Of a stretch of DNA of 64,000 nt, positions 52,516 to 60,751 are shown piece by piece (positions within the stretch are counted from its first letter, which is position 1; the number at the start of each line of letters is the position of its first letter). Source of the DNA: Spirosoma montaniterrae. Lineage in GTDB: Bacteria > Bacteroidota > Bacteroidia > Cytophagales > Spirosomataceae. The DNA is taken from contig NZ_CP014263.1 of NCBI RefSeq assembly GCF_001988955.1, positions 4,772,501 to 4,836,500 on the forward strand, written 5' to 3'. Position numbers and translations under genes: made by a program. The notes under the pieces were generated by a model. That model worked only from the letters and a program-made list of their open reading frames with translations. It was not told where the DNA came from and ran no database searches.

Positions 52516-53751
52516 ATGAAGACCAACTCTTTTTTAACCACAAGCACGCTATTAATTGCCAGCCTGTTAGGGGCTGCCAGTTGCCAGAATCAGTTGGTTG
52601 GCCCCGGCCAGCCGGTTGGGCAAGTGCGGGTGTCGGCTCCGTTTGCCAGCCAGACTACTGATTTTGCCTTCGACTTTGCTAAACAGGTGAGCCAACGCGA
52701 AGGCATCGCGAAAAACACATTTGTATCGCCCTTGAGTCTGCATATGGCATTAGGCATGATTCTGAACGGAGCCAATAGCCAAACGGCGGAAGAAATTCAG
52801 AAGACGCTGAAACTCGACGCGCAGACGCTGGCCGATGCCAACGCTACCTATCAGAACCTGATGACCAACCTGCCCGCCGTTGACCCAAAGGTGACGCTGG
52901 CACTGGCAAATTCGGTCTGGTATCGCAACACGTTTCAGGTGGCAACGTCGTTTCAGGATTTGCTGAGAGAATCGTTTAAAGCCGAAATCTCGGCGCAAAA
53001 CTTTGACGACCCGGCTACGGTGGGCAACATCAACGGCTGGGCCAGTCAGAAAACCAACGGTAAAATTCCGAAGGTAATCGACCAGATTTCGTCGGATAAC
53101 GTCATGTTTCTGATGAACGCGCTCTATTTCAAGGGCGACTGGAAAACGCAGTTCAAGCCCGACGAAACTACTGACACGCCGTTTACGCTGGCATCGGGCG
53201 CAACCGTCAATGCGCGTATGATGCGGCTGAATACCAAACTACGCCGGGCGTTTAAAGCAAACTACACGGCGTTTGAACTCCCCTACGGCTCCGACAAATT
53301 CGCAATGACGGTGCTGCTGCCAACGCCCACAACGACCGCCGACGCGTTGATTCAAAGCCTGTCGGGCAATGACTGGACGCAGTTGCAGAAAGATATGGCA
53401 GAAGGCACGATAGATATTGGCCTGCCTAAGTTTACGCTCAACTACGAAATTAAACTGAACGACGCCCTCAAAGCAATGGGCATGCCCACAGCCTTTACCG
53501 ACCGCGCCGATTTCACGAAAATCAACCCGAACGGTCGGCTGTTTTTAAGCTTTGTGAAACAGAACACATTTGTGGCTGTTGATGAAAAAGGCACCGAAGC
53601 AGCCGCCGTTACTACTGGCGGTATATCGGTCACGTCAATGCCCGCATCGTATATTTGCGACCGCCCGTTTGCGTTTATCATCCACGAAAAAACGTCGGGA
53701 ACGGTGTTGTTCGTCGGTAAAATTGCTGACCCAACCCAAACCGCGCCGTAG
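52516..53751 (+). CDS. Serpin-family protease inhibitor, predicted lipoprotein
   Basis: The 411-residue protein has a signal with C23 as likely lipid site (LLGAASC) and a complete serpin fold: NTFVSPLSLHMALGMILNGA, LALANSVWYR, FLMNALYFKGDW, ELPYGSDKFAMTVLLP, GLPKFTL and the C-terminal RPFAFIIHEKTSGTVLFVGK. The reactive loop hinge EKGTEAAAVTT (357-367) is the inhibitory type, with small residues at P12-P9. Alignment on SMP places P1 at T373 and P1' at S374, so an elastase-like target is suggested. Surface display would make it a defence against host or competitor proteases. The 60-base gap before it shows no clear promoter. Confidence 0.93.
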   Translation: MKTNSFLTTSTLLIASLLGAASCQNQLVGPGQPVGQVRVSAPFASQTTDFAFDFAKQVSQREGIAKNTFVSPLSLHMALGMILNGANSQTAEEIQKTLKLDAQTLADANATYQNLMTNLPAVDPKVTLALANSVWYRNTFQVATSFQDLLRESFKAEISAQNFDDPATVGNINGWASQKTNGKIPKVIDQISSDNVMFLMNALYFKGDWKTQFKPDETTDTPFTLASGATVNARMMRLNTKLRRAFKANYTAFELPYGSDKFAMTVLLPTPTTTADALIQSLSGNDWTQLQKDMAEGTIDIGLPKFTLNYEIKLNDALKAMGMPTAFTDRADFTKINPNGRLFLSFVKQNTFVAVDEKGTEAAAVTTGGISVTSMPASYICDRPFAFIIHEKTSGTVLFVGKIADPTQTAP

Positions 53752-53752
53752 T

Positions 53753-54193
53753 ATGAAACAACTTATCGGTTGCCTGCTAACCCTGCTTACGGTGGGAGCC
53801 TGCCAGCAAAGCGACTACCAAATGGCTCCTAACGTAGCCCGGTTGGTAGGTACCTGGCAGTTGCGCGACTCCACAACGGTCTACGCGCCTACGCTGCAAT
53901 TTGAACTGGATACGGAGAATCCGCCCCTCGACATAACGCCCTTTAAAGCCAGCGGTAAAGCGTCGGTCAACACCTATAACGGGCGACTATCGGCGTCTTT
54001 GGATGGCATGATGGTAGTTACGGGTTTGGGGCAGACGAAAATCGGCGGCTCGCCCGAAGCTATGCGCTTCGAGCAAACGTACTTCGCCAATCTAAAATCA
54101 GTTGCCCGGTTCAAAACCACCGAAGACGACCGGCTGTATCTCTATTTCGGCAATCCACAACCGGGAACACTCATTTACGAACGAATCAAATAA
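53753..54193 (+). CDS. Small lipoprotein, META/lipocalin-like
   Basis: The ATG at 53753, directly after the serpin stop, gives 146 residues: MKQLIGCLLTLLTVGACQQ with the lipid cysteine at C17. ARLVGTWQLRDSTTVYAPTLQFEL is the opening of a beta-barrel domain of META or lipocalin type, and FKTTEDDRLYLYFGNPQPGTLIYERI is the last strand pair. I cannot decide between the two folds. It is the last gene of the sub-operon before the hairpin at 54257. Confidence 0.8.
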   Translation: MKQLIGCLLTLLTVGACQQSDYQMAPNVARLVGTWQLRDSTTVYAPTLQFELDTENPPLDITPFKASGKASVNTYNGRLSASLDGMMVVTGLGQTKIGGSPEAMRFEQTYFANLKSVARFKTTEDDRLYLYFGNPQPGTLIYERIK

Positions 54194-54256
54194 AATGAGA
54201 AGAAACGTCAGATTGGACTCTTAATCAGTGCTTTAACTTTTTGTGTAAGACCAATA

Positions 54257-54297
54257 TTGCCCGGCAGTAATCAAGACAGCCGGGCAATTTATTTTTT
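54257..54297 (+). terminator. Rho-independent terminator after the serpin sub-operon
   Basis: The perfect 9-base arms TTGCCCGGC (54257-54265) and GCCGGGCAA (54279-54287) are followed by TTTATTTTTT. It separates the sigma-serpin genes from the LVIVD gene, which therefore needs its own promoter. I could not identify one in the 60 bases before it. Confidence 0.85.
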
Positions 54298-54359
54298 AAA
54301 CGGTTACAACCGTTACGGGCTGGTCGGAATCTTTATATCATACCGAAACAACAACGGTT

Positions 54360-55679
54360 ATGAAACGAAGCCTACTCCCGCTCCTCATTCTGGTTTCTGC
54401 ACTACTCTACCTCTCCGGTTGCACCGACAACTGCCAGCAGGTACGCACCTTTCGTAAATACACGCCCGTTCAGATTACACTTGCCGATCTGCGCAAGGCC
54501 GTATCGTCGGGTGCTCCGCAACCACTCGAAGAACCGGGCAAACTGTACGTCAAAGACCAATATCTGTTTGTTGTCGAGGTCAAGAAAGGCATACATATTT
54601 TTGATAACAGCAACCCGGCCAATCCGCGCAATGTTGCGTTTCTGAACATTCCCGGCAACGTAGACCTGGCCGTTCGCGACAATATTTTATATGCCGACAG
54701 CTATACCGACCTCGTAGCGTTAGACATCAGCAACCCGGCAGCAGTGCGCGAGGTGAACCGTACCGAAACCGGCTTTACAAACGGAACTGTTGGCCGCACA
54801 AGCTGGTGGTATAATGCGCAGGAGCAGAAAATTCAGGATACAAAAGAAGAAATAGCTACCGAAACCATCCAGACCGACTGCGAAGGCACGTTTAACGTAC
54901 TACCCTACATAGCGGCTATTCCGTGGTTTGGCCGCTATTATTTTCAGGGCGATTTTTTCGGCTATAGTCAGTTGGCGAGTAAAGCATCAACAGCACCAAC
55001 TACGCCCACTACGGGCGTGGGCGGTTCGATGGCACGGTTCGCCATTCAGAACAACCAGCTTTACGTAGTCAGCACGTCGGCTCTGCAACTGTTCGATATT
55101 AGCGAACCGGCCAAACCCCTGAAGGGTAAAAAAGCGCAGCTTAGCTGGAACGTCGAAACTATTTTTCCCTACCGCAACAACCTGTATATCGGCACCACGA
55201 CGGGCATGTACATTTTCGATGCCAGCAACCCCGCCGAACCAAAGCAGTTGGCGGCTTTCCCACACGCCCGCGCCTGCGATCCAGTGGTTGTACATGATAA
55301 CTATGCGTATGTAACCTTACGCTCGGCCACCACCTGCGGGTCTGCTCAGGCGCGGGACGTTCTCGACATTGTAAACGTGAGCAACCCGGCCAATCCGTCG
55401 CTCGTAAAAAGTTATCCGCTTAAAACACCGTATGGTTTGGGTGTCGATTTTCCAACGCTGTTTGTTTGCCAGGGCGATAACGGACTGGCTGTATTCGACA
55501 TCAGCAACCCAACCAACCCCGAACCGCGCCAAACGTTTGCCAACGTTCATGCGTTCGACGTTATTCCACTCTCGAAAGTGCTGCTGATGGTTGGTAAAGA
55601 CGGGCTGTATCAGTACGATTACTCGAACCCCAGCGACTTGCGTATGTTGAGCCGTATTGCCGTTAAAACGCCCATCTGA
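54360..55679 (+). CDS. LVIVD-repeat lipoprotein
   Basis: The 439-residue protein has a lipoprotein signal (LLILVSALLYLSGC, C21) and at least five copies of a beta-propeller repeat of the form F-D-(I/N)-S-N-P-A-N-P. Examples are IHIFDNSNPANPRNVAFL, LVALDISNPAAVREVNR, MYIFDASNPAEPKQLAAF, LDIVNVSNPANPSLVKSY and LAVFDISNPTNPEPRQTF. LVIVD proteins are surface lipoproteins of unknown ligand in Bacteroidota. It is followed closely by an outer membrane protein. Confidence 0.9.
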   Translation: MKRSLLPLLILVSALLYLSGCTDNCQQVRTFRKYTPVQITLADLRKAVSSGAPQPLEEPGKLYVKDQYLFVVEVKKGIHIFDNSNPANPRNVAFLNIPGNVDLAVRDNILYADSYTDLVALDISNPAAVREVNRTETGFTNGTVGRTSWWYNAQEQKIQDTKEEIATETIQTDCEGTFNVLPYIAAIPWFGRYYFQGDFFGYSQLASKASTAPTTPTTGVGGSMARFAIQNNQLYVVSTSALQLFDISEPAKPLKGKKAQLSWNVETIFPYRNNLYIGTTTGMYIFDASNPAEPKQLAAFPHARACDPVVVHDNYAYVTLRSATTCGSAQARDVLDIVNVSNPANPSLVKSYPLKTPYGLGVDFPTLFVCQGDNGLAVFDISNPTNPEPRQTFANVHAFDVIPLSKVLLMVGKDGLYQYDYSNPSDLRMLSRIAVKTPI

Positions 55680-55684
55680 CCGTT

Positions 55685-56311
55685 ATGAAATCGCTACTTT
55701 TTACGTTCGGCCTGGCGGTAATTACCTCGCCGACGTTCGCGCAGACCGATGCACCGAAGCTTCCTGCACGCTGGCAAACAACCATCGAAATGGGAGTGCT
55801 GGGCGGGCGCGTCCGGCCCGATCAACCAACCTACGGCGGTGGCGGCTGGTATTATACCCCCATCGGCTATGTGCCGCAGCGACAGGCGGGTAATCGTATA
55901 GGATTAACAATTCATACGTTCATGGGTTATACTTTAAATAAACACGTAGTTACAGGCGTTGCAACGGGTGTCGATTATTATAATAATTCGGCGATTATAC
56001 CCGTTTCAGGGGCTGTACGGGGCGATTTACTTGGGCTAGACCGGCGCGTTATGCCGTTCTATCTACTCGAAACCGGCTACGGTTTTCGGGGGCCAAACCC
56101 GCACGATGAGCAGATGAAAGGCGGATGGCTGTGGAGTTCGGGTGTGGGGTTGCGCATCAGTAAAGGCAATAACACGGGCTTTTTAGTGAGCGCGGGCTAC
56201 CGGCATCAGCGGTCCCGGCAGGTGGCCGACGTCGACGGGGTGCAAGTATTATCGCAGGTGGAATACCGGCAGTATAACCGGTTGTTTTTTAGAATGGGAT
56301 TTAGTTTTTAA
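55685..56311 (+). CDS. Outer membrane beta-barrel-like protein
   Basis: The 208-residue protein has a signal peptide ending TFAQ and beta-barrel character: a GGGGWYYTPIGY stretch near residue 57, strands such as NRIGLTIHTFMGYTLNKHVVTGVATGVDYY and a C-terminal FFRMGFSF ending in Phe. It starts 5 bases after the LVIVD gene, so the two may form a surface complex. Function is unknown. Confidence 0.82.
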   Translation: MKSLLFTFGLAVITSPTFAQTDAPKLPARWQTTIEMGVLGGRVRPDQPTYGGGGWYYTPIGYVPQRQAGNRIGLTIHTFMGYTLNKHVVTGVATGVDYYNNSAIIPVSGAVRGDLLGLDRRVMPFYLLETGYGFRGPNPHDEQMKGGWLWSSGVGLRISKGNNTGFLVSAGYRHQRSRQVADVDGVQVLSQVEYRQYNRLFFRMGFSF

Positions 56312-56318
56312 CAACGTT

Positions 56319-56519
56319 ATGAAAAAATACTCGACTACACTAATTGGTCTCGTCTTGTTCGCGGCCTGCTACGCCCTTGTGCGACAGCAAAACAACAAGC
56401 TCAATGCCCGTCAGGCCGAAGAGCAGTCAGCATCAGCGCAAGCCGTTGCTCAGCCGACAATACCTGCCAGTCAAACAGCCTCAGCACCTACCTTTGCTTA
56501 TCGTCTGGTACGCATGTAA
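56319..56519 (+). CDS. Small membrane-anchored protein
   Basis: A 66-residue frame with ATG start, an N-terminal membrane helix (MKKYSTTLIGLVLFAACYALV) and an Ala/Gln/Ser-rich tail. It sits 7 bases after the preceding stop and ends just before a strong terminator. Close spacing supports it as a real last gene. No function can be assigned. Confidence 0.65.
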   Translation: MKKYSTTLIGLVLFAACYALVRQQNNKLNARQAEEQSASAQAVAQPTIPASQTASAPTFAYRLVRM

Positions 56520-56526
56520 AAAACTA

Positions 56527-56570
56527 AGCCGGTCGGTTAGAGACGTGTCTCCAACCGACCGGCTGTTTCA
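56527..56570. terminator. Bidirectional terminator between the LVIVD operon and typA
   Basis: The perfect 12-base arms AGCCGGTCGGTT (56527-56538) and AACCGACCGGCT (56553-56564) form a strong hairpin. T residues follow on both strands: GTTTCA on plus and TAGTTTTTT on minus. A second perfect 8-base hairpin (56576-56596) lies directly beside it. Confidence 0.85.
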
Positions 56571-56620
56571 TTGGTGTCCGGTTTCCAGAACCGGACGCAC
56601 GCTATGTCAACGCACCCGAA

Positions 56621-58435
56621 TTAGGCCATCGCAAATTTATTTTCGTTCCGCTTGCGTTCGTTCTCGTCTAAGAAAACCTTACGCATCCGAATCGACTTTG
56701 GCGTTACTTCAAGGTATTCGTCTTTCTGGATGTACTCCATTGCTTCTTCAAGCGAAAACGTGATTTTCGGCGCAATTTTCACGTTATCGTCTGAACCTGA
56801 CGCCCGCATGTTGGTCAGTTTTTTGGCCGTTTGCAGGTTTACTACAATATCGTTCTGCCGGTTGTGTTCGCCAACCACCATACCCGTGTAAATCTCTTCG
56901 CCCGGTTCAACGAAGAACACGCCCCGGTCCTGAAGTTTATCAATCGAATAGGCCGTAGCCTGACCGGTTGTCATTGAAATCAGCGACCCATTGATACGCT
57001 CCTGAATCGGCCCTTTATACGCCTGATACTCTTTGAACCGGTGCGACATTACAGCCTCGCCGAACGTAGCCGTCAGCACGTTTGACCGAAGCCCGATCAG
57101 CCCGCGCGACGGAATTTCAAATTCCAAATGCTGCAAGTCGCCTTTTGGCTCCATAATCAGCAGTTCGCCTTTGCGCTGCGTGGCAAGCTCAATTACTTTC
57201 CCGGCGGTTTCTTCGGGTACATCGACCACGAGTGTCTCGATGGGTTCGAGTTTCTGCCCGTTCTCATCTTCTTTGTACAATACCTGCGGCTGACCAACCT
57301 GTAATTCGTAGCCTTCGCGACGCATGGTTTCAATCAACACCGACAAGTGCAGAATACCGCGTCCAAATACCAGGAATCGGTCTTCGCTATCGGTCGATTC
57401 AACGCGGAGGGCGAGGTTTTTCTCCGTTTCTTTAAGAAGCCGGTCGCGCAGGTGACGCGAAGTTACGAATTTACCCTCTTTACCGAAAAATGGCGAGTTG
57501 TTGATCGTGAACAACATGTTCATTGTTGGCTCGTCAACAGCGATGCGGTCAAGAGCTTCCGGGTTTTCAATATCGGTCAGCGTATCGCCAATCTCAAAAT
57601 CTTCGAGGCCCGTTACGGCGCAGATATCGCCACACTGTACGTCTGTAACCTTCTGTCGGCCCAGACCTTCAAACGTGTGTAACTCTTTGATGCGTACCTT
57701 TTTAACCGACCCGTCCGCTTTCACCAGGGCCATAAACGCGCCTTCTTTTAACGCGCCACGATGTACGCGGCCAATGGCAATCCGGCCCACAAAGGCCGAA
57801 TAATCGAGCGAGGTAATCTGCATCTGCGGGGTGCCTTCGTTGCGAGGGGCTTCCGGAATGCTTTCTACAACGGTATCGAGCAAATAGGTAATATCAGCGG
57901 TTGGCGTTTTCCAATCCGGCCCCATCCAGCCCTGTTTCGAGGAACCGTAAACGGTTGGGAAGTCGAGTTGGTCTTCGGTAGCACCGAGGTTAAACATCAG
58001 GTCGAACACCTGCTCATGTACTTCGTCGGGGCGGCAATTTTCCTTATCGACCTTATTAACAATTACAATCGGCTTGAGGCCCAGCGCGAGGGCTTTCCCG
58101 AGTACGAACCGCGTTTGGGGCATCGGCCCTTCAAAAGCATCGACCAGCAGGCAAACGCCGTCGGCCATTTTCAGTACGCGCTCTACTTCTCCACCAAAGT
58201 CGCTGTGGCCCGGTGTGTCGATGATATTGATTTTAACGTCTTTGTAACGAACCGATACGTTTTTGGAAACGATGGTGATACCGCGTTCGCGTTCGAGGTC
58301 GTTGTTATCGAGAATCAGGTCGCCAAATTCCTGATTGTCCCGAAAGAGCTTCGACGCGTGAATAATTTTGTCAACCAGCGTCGTTTTTCCGTGGTCGACG
58401 TGGGCGATAATGGCTATATTGCGGATTGATTGCAT
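56621..58435 (-). CDS. typA: Translational GTPase TypA (BipA)
   Basis: The 604-residue ribosome-bound GTPase is of normal length. G1 AHVDHGKTTL, the effector segment ERGITIVSKN, G3 DTPGHSDFGGEVER and G4 VNKVDKE are all near the N-terminus, followed by EF-G-like domains and the TypA-specific C-terminal domain. It affects ribosome assembly and translation under stress or cold. The ATG at 58435 is the standard start (MQSIRNIAIIAHVDHG). A -7 element lies about 110 bases upstream, leaving a 5' leader that contains a dispersed repeat. Confidence 0.97.
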   Translation of the reverse strand: MQSIRNIAIIAHVDHGKTTLVDKIIHASKLFRDNQEFGDLILDNNDLERERGITIVSKNVSVRYKDVKINIIDTPGHSDFGGEVERVLKMADGVCLLVDAFEGPMPQTRFVLGKALALGLKPIVIVNKVDKENCRPDEVHEQVFDLMFNLGATEDQLDFPTVYGSSKQGWMGPDWKTPTADITYLLDTVVESIPEAPRNEGTPQMQITSLDYSAFVGRIAIGRVHRGALKEGAFMALVKADGSVKKVRIKELHTFEGLGRQKVTDVQCGDICAVTGLEDFEIGDTLTDIENPEALDRIAVDEPTMNMLFTINNSPFFGKEGKFVTSRHLRDRLLKETEKNLALRVESTDSEDRFLVFGRGILHLSVLIETMRREGYELQVGQPQVLYKEDENGQKLEPIETLVVDVPEETAGKVIELATQRKGELLIMEPKGDLQHLEFEIPSRGLIGLRSNVLTATFGEAVMSHRFKEYQAYKGPIQERINGSLISMTTGQATAYSIDKLQDRGVFFVEPGEEIYTGMVVGEHNRQNDIVVNLQTAKKLTNMRASGSDDNVKIAPKITFSLEEAMEYIQKDEYLEVTPKSIRMRKVFLDENERKRNENKFAMA

Positions 58436-58447
58436 ATATTCTGAACC

Positions 58448-58529
58448 ATGATTTTACAAGATTTGCAGGATTAAACTGGATTATTTCTGCGTAGCTTTTA
58501 AATCTTGTCCAATCCAGCTAATCATGATT
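58448..58529. repeat. Dispersed repeat with inverted arms in the typA leader
   Basis: ATGATTTTACAAGATTTGCA plus AGGATTAAACTGGATT on the left and AATCTTGTCCAATCCAGC plus TAATCATGATT on the right are imperfect reverse complements. It lies between the typA promoter and its start codon, so it is transcribed into the mRNA leader. Confidence 0.5.
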
Positions 58530-58543
58530 AATTTTGGTTCGCA

Positions 58544-58551
58544 CAAAGATA
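58544..58551 (-). promoter_or_regulatory. Candidate -7 element of typA (TATCTTTG)
   Basis: An exact TAnnTTTG match on the minus strand, about 110 bases before the typA ATG. No clear -33 TTTG is found at 19-21 bases, so confidence is moderate. Confidence 0.45.
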
Positions 58552-58593
58552 CAAAATTTTACGCTGAAACACAGAATTTTACAAATTGTAGAA

Positions 58594-58619
58594 TTGAAAA
58601 AAGCCTAAAATGCGGCTTT
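58594..58619 (-). terminator. Terminator of the 58696-59100 gene
   Basis: A 6-base stem (AAAGCC 58600-58605, GGCTTT 58614-58619) is followed by T run on the minus strand, about 75 bases past the stop. Confidence 0.5.
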
Positions 58620-58695
58620 CCCTGTTTTTAGTACAATTTATTAATATTCAGTTAAAGAAGCCCGCATAGGTACTACGCTAATCAGCCTGACAGGT

Positions 58696-59100
58696 TTATG
58701 GCTTCGTTTTTCCCGCTTCTTCTGACTTTAACACGCCCTGAGCAATAGGTTCGGGTTTGGATTGGGGCGTTGTGTACCGCAACAGTGTCGCGGTCGGATA
58801 ATCAGATTTTGGCAATCGCTTCACAACTAACTGGTAAGACCGGGTGCCAACAACCAAATTATAATACGTCATGTTATCGCCCGACGTTTGAGGTAATCCC
58901 CAGTTGGCTACGGGTTCTTTGGCGAGCAGTGTTTCGTCTTCCTTGCTGAGCGCGGCAAAGGCTGTGTCGGGCTGAAACTGCTTCGTAGTAATGCCGCTGA
59001 TTAGCGAAACGACAGAGGGGGGCGTGGTCAGACCAGGCTTGGTTTGAGCGGTTGCCGAACCTGCCAGCAGCAGGAGCAACAAATGAGCAAATCGATTCAT
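58696..59100 (-). CDS. Secreted protein of unknown function
   Basis: A 134-residue protein with a signal peptide (MNRFAHLLLLLLAGSATAQ) and a small beta-rich mature part (NMTYYNLVVGTRSYQLVVKRLP). The C-terminus is Lys/Glu-rich and probably disordered. ATG start, isolated gene. I recognise no domain. Confidence 0.78.
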   Translation of the reverse strand: MNRFAHLLLLLLAGSATAQTKPGLTTPPSVVSLISGITTKQFQPDTAFAALSKEDETLLAKEPVANWGLPQTSGDNMTYYNLVVGTRSYQLVVKRLPKSDYPTATLLRYTTPQSKPEPIAQGVLKSEEAGKTKP

Positions 59101-59189
59101 GGCGTTGAGTACCTACCGTGTGATAGCTACTCTAACAAGCCGATTGAATTTACTTTTGTTTTATAGCGGCCCAACTTTTGGGCTGGATG

Positions 59190-59396
59190 CTAATGCTTTG
59201 GACAACCGCACGGATTTTTTTTGCGGAACAAACCGGTGTTGAACAAACCGCCCCGCTTCGGTTTATAACCTTTTCGTTTGCGTTTGAAAATAGATGTCTC
59301 GGTAGCAGCCTTGCCCGCTGATGCCTGGGTTTCGAGCGGTACCTCGACCAGCACGAGCGTGGCAGCAACCATCAAAAATAACGTTGTCTTTTTCAT
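59190..59396 (-). CDS. Small secreted, strongly basic protein
   Basis: The ATG at 59396 gives 68 residues, with a signal peptide (MKKTTLFLMVAATLVLVEVP). The mature part is dominated by Lys, Arg and Gly (FKRKRKGYKPKRGG, FRKKNPCGCPKH) and ends with Cys-Gly-Cys-Pro-Lys-His. The charge and closing cysteine pair suggest binding of nucleic acid, surface polysaccharide or a metal. None of this is shown by the sequence. It is divergent from the gamma-glutamylcyclotransferase-like gene. Confidence 0.72.
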   Translation of the reverse strand: MKKTTLFLMVAATLVLVEVPLETQASAGKAATETSIFKRKRKGYKPKRGGLFNTGLFRKKNPCGCPKH

Positions 59397-59473
59397 CGTA
59401 TCAACCCGTTTTGTGTGTAACGAAATTTGCAGGGTATTCGTCACGCTGTTTACTTGTAATTTTTTGATCGTCA

Positions 59474-59869
59474 ATGGAGAAGCCCCCGATTTATCTATTC
59501 GTTTATGGCACGTTGCGTCCCGGCTTCACCAATGCATACGCCCGGCTGTTGCACCAACACGGTCGATACATCGGCGACGGGATAATGCCCGGTCGGCTGT
59601 TCAATCTCGGCAGCTATCCGGGTGCCACCTACGAACCCGATTGCCCGACGTTTGTACACGGAGCCGTGTATGACATAAGCAATAATCCGACCATTTTAAC
59701 ACGTCTTGACCGCTACGAGGGAGTCAGCCAACCACCCCGCCCCGCCGACGAGTATATACGGGTCGCGGTGTCTGTGGAAGTTGCCGGGAAGCCGCTTACA
59801 TGCTGGACGTATGTATACAACTGGCCGCTCGCTGAAAAGCAAGTAATTGAGTCGGGCAGGTATGGTTGA
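59474..59869 (+). CDS. Gamma-glutamylcyclotransferase (AIG2-like) family protein
   Basis: The 131-residue protein has the family start YLFVYGTLRPG (the substrate loop), GDGIMPGRLFNLGSYPGA, HGAVYDIS and the acidic LDRYEG motif, with the catalytic glutamate expected in this last segment. Members release 5-oxoproline from gamma-glutamyl compounds or act on branched amino linkages. The substrate is not predictable here. ATG at 59474. Confidence 0.88.
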   Translation: MEKPPIYLFVYGTLRPGFTNAYARLLHQHGRYIGDGIMPGRLFNLGSYPGATYEPDCPTFVHGAVYDISNNPTILTRLDRYEGVSQPPRPADEYIRVAVSVEVAGKPLTCWTYVYNWPLAEKQVIESGRYG

Positions 59870-59879
59870 CTATTGGAAA

Positions 59880-59946
59880 AGAACAGTAGAAACCTCAGTG
59901 TATCTCTGTGTATTTTTTGTGCCTCTCTGTGTCACAAAAAGTTTCA
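59880..59946. repeat. Low-complexity repeat of the 'CTCTGTGT' type
   Basis: The segment contains CAGTGTATCTCTGTGT and GTGCCTCTCTGTGTCACAA, two related direct units. This is the commonly dispersed CACAGAG-type intergenic repeat. It touches the 3' end of the exported deaminase gene, so the last residues of that protein may derive from it. Confidence 0.4.
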
Positions 59947-60669
59947 CAACATAAACGAATAAAATAAACAGTGCGCAATTTGCCGCAATACGGGTGCGGT
60001 TTTGGCCTGTTCTACTTTGTGTTTCTGGCTCAGTTGATACCAGAACGGCGGTAAACATTGAGCGCGGGCGTTCATGCCATCGTCGGGGCCGGTGGTAACG
60101 TAACGGGTTTCGACGCCGGCAATCGAGACGCGGACAAAGCACATGGGGCAAGGTTCGGCTGAGGTGTAGAGCAAAAGCTGTTCGGTGTAGATGGTGTTGC
60201 CGCCCCCGGTAAAATTGCCTCTCGACTGGTATTTTTTGAATTGGGGCAACGTCTCAAATTCGGTGAGCAGGGCCATTTCACCATGTAGGTCAGAGCGATT
60301 GGTTTGTAATTGCTGATTATACGCTCCGTGCAGGATGTTCCCGCTTTTATCGACCAGTACGGCACCGATACCGTAGCCGCCCGCCAGTACGCCCTTCAAC
60401 GCCCAGTCGACGGCAGCTTTAGCATAACGATCTTCAGGATAGTCAGAATTCGCTACATATCGGTCGAGGTAGCCTTTTACTTTACGCAACACATCGACTT
60501 TTGTATCGGCGGCCACAATACCACACGGCAGGGCAATTAACTCCTCCATCAATGCCAATCGGTTGGCTGGGGTGGCGTTTTCGATACGGGCAGAATCGAC
60601 GGAGGACTGGCCGAACGCCGACCCCGACAGTGTAAGCCATAAGGCGAGTATCAGGTACTTGTGTTTCAT
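59944..60669 (-). CDS. Exported cytidine/guanine-deaminase-like protein
   Basis: The ATG at 60669 gives 241 residues with a signal peptide (MKHKYLILALWLTLSGSAFG). A zinc-dependent CDA-superfamily domain spans about residues 80-200. The first motif is H129-G-E131, with Gly in place of the usual Ala. The second is P173-C174-P-M-C177. GIGAVLVDKSGNILHGAYN fits the nucleoside deaminase core. About 55 residues of unknown helical sequence separate the signal from the domain. An exported deaminase is unusual, since most act in the cytoplasm. It could salvage extracellular nucleosides or be a toxin-like factor. No immunity gene is evident. Confidence 0.82.
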   Translation of the reverse strand: MKHKYLILALWLTLSGSAFGQSSVDSARIENATPANRLALMEELIALPCGIVAADTKVDVLRKVKGYLDRYVANSDYPEDRYAKAAVDWALKGVLAGGYGIGAVLVDKSGNILHGAYNQQLQTNRSDLHGEMALLTEFETLPQFKKYQSRGNFTGGGNTIYTEQLLLYTSAEPCPMCFVRVSIAGVETRYVTTGPDDGMNARAQCLPPFWYQLSQKHKVEQAKTAPVLRQIAHCLFYSFML

Positions 60670-60702
60670 AGGTAGCGTAGTTTCTGGTTCAACGCCACAA
60701 TC

Positions 60703-60732
60703 AACAAAAAAACCGACTCTTTTGAGCCGGTT
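60703..60732 (-). terminator. Terminator of the Tyr/Pro/Gly-rich lipoprotein gene
   Basis: The arms AACCGACTC (60711-60719) and GAGCCGGTT (60724-60732) pair with one mismatch over a 4-base loop. On the minus strand they are followed by TTTTTTTG. Confidence 0.75.
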
Positions 60733-60751
60733 TTGGTATGAATTTATCAGT

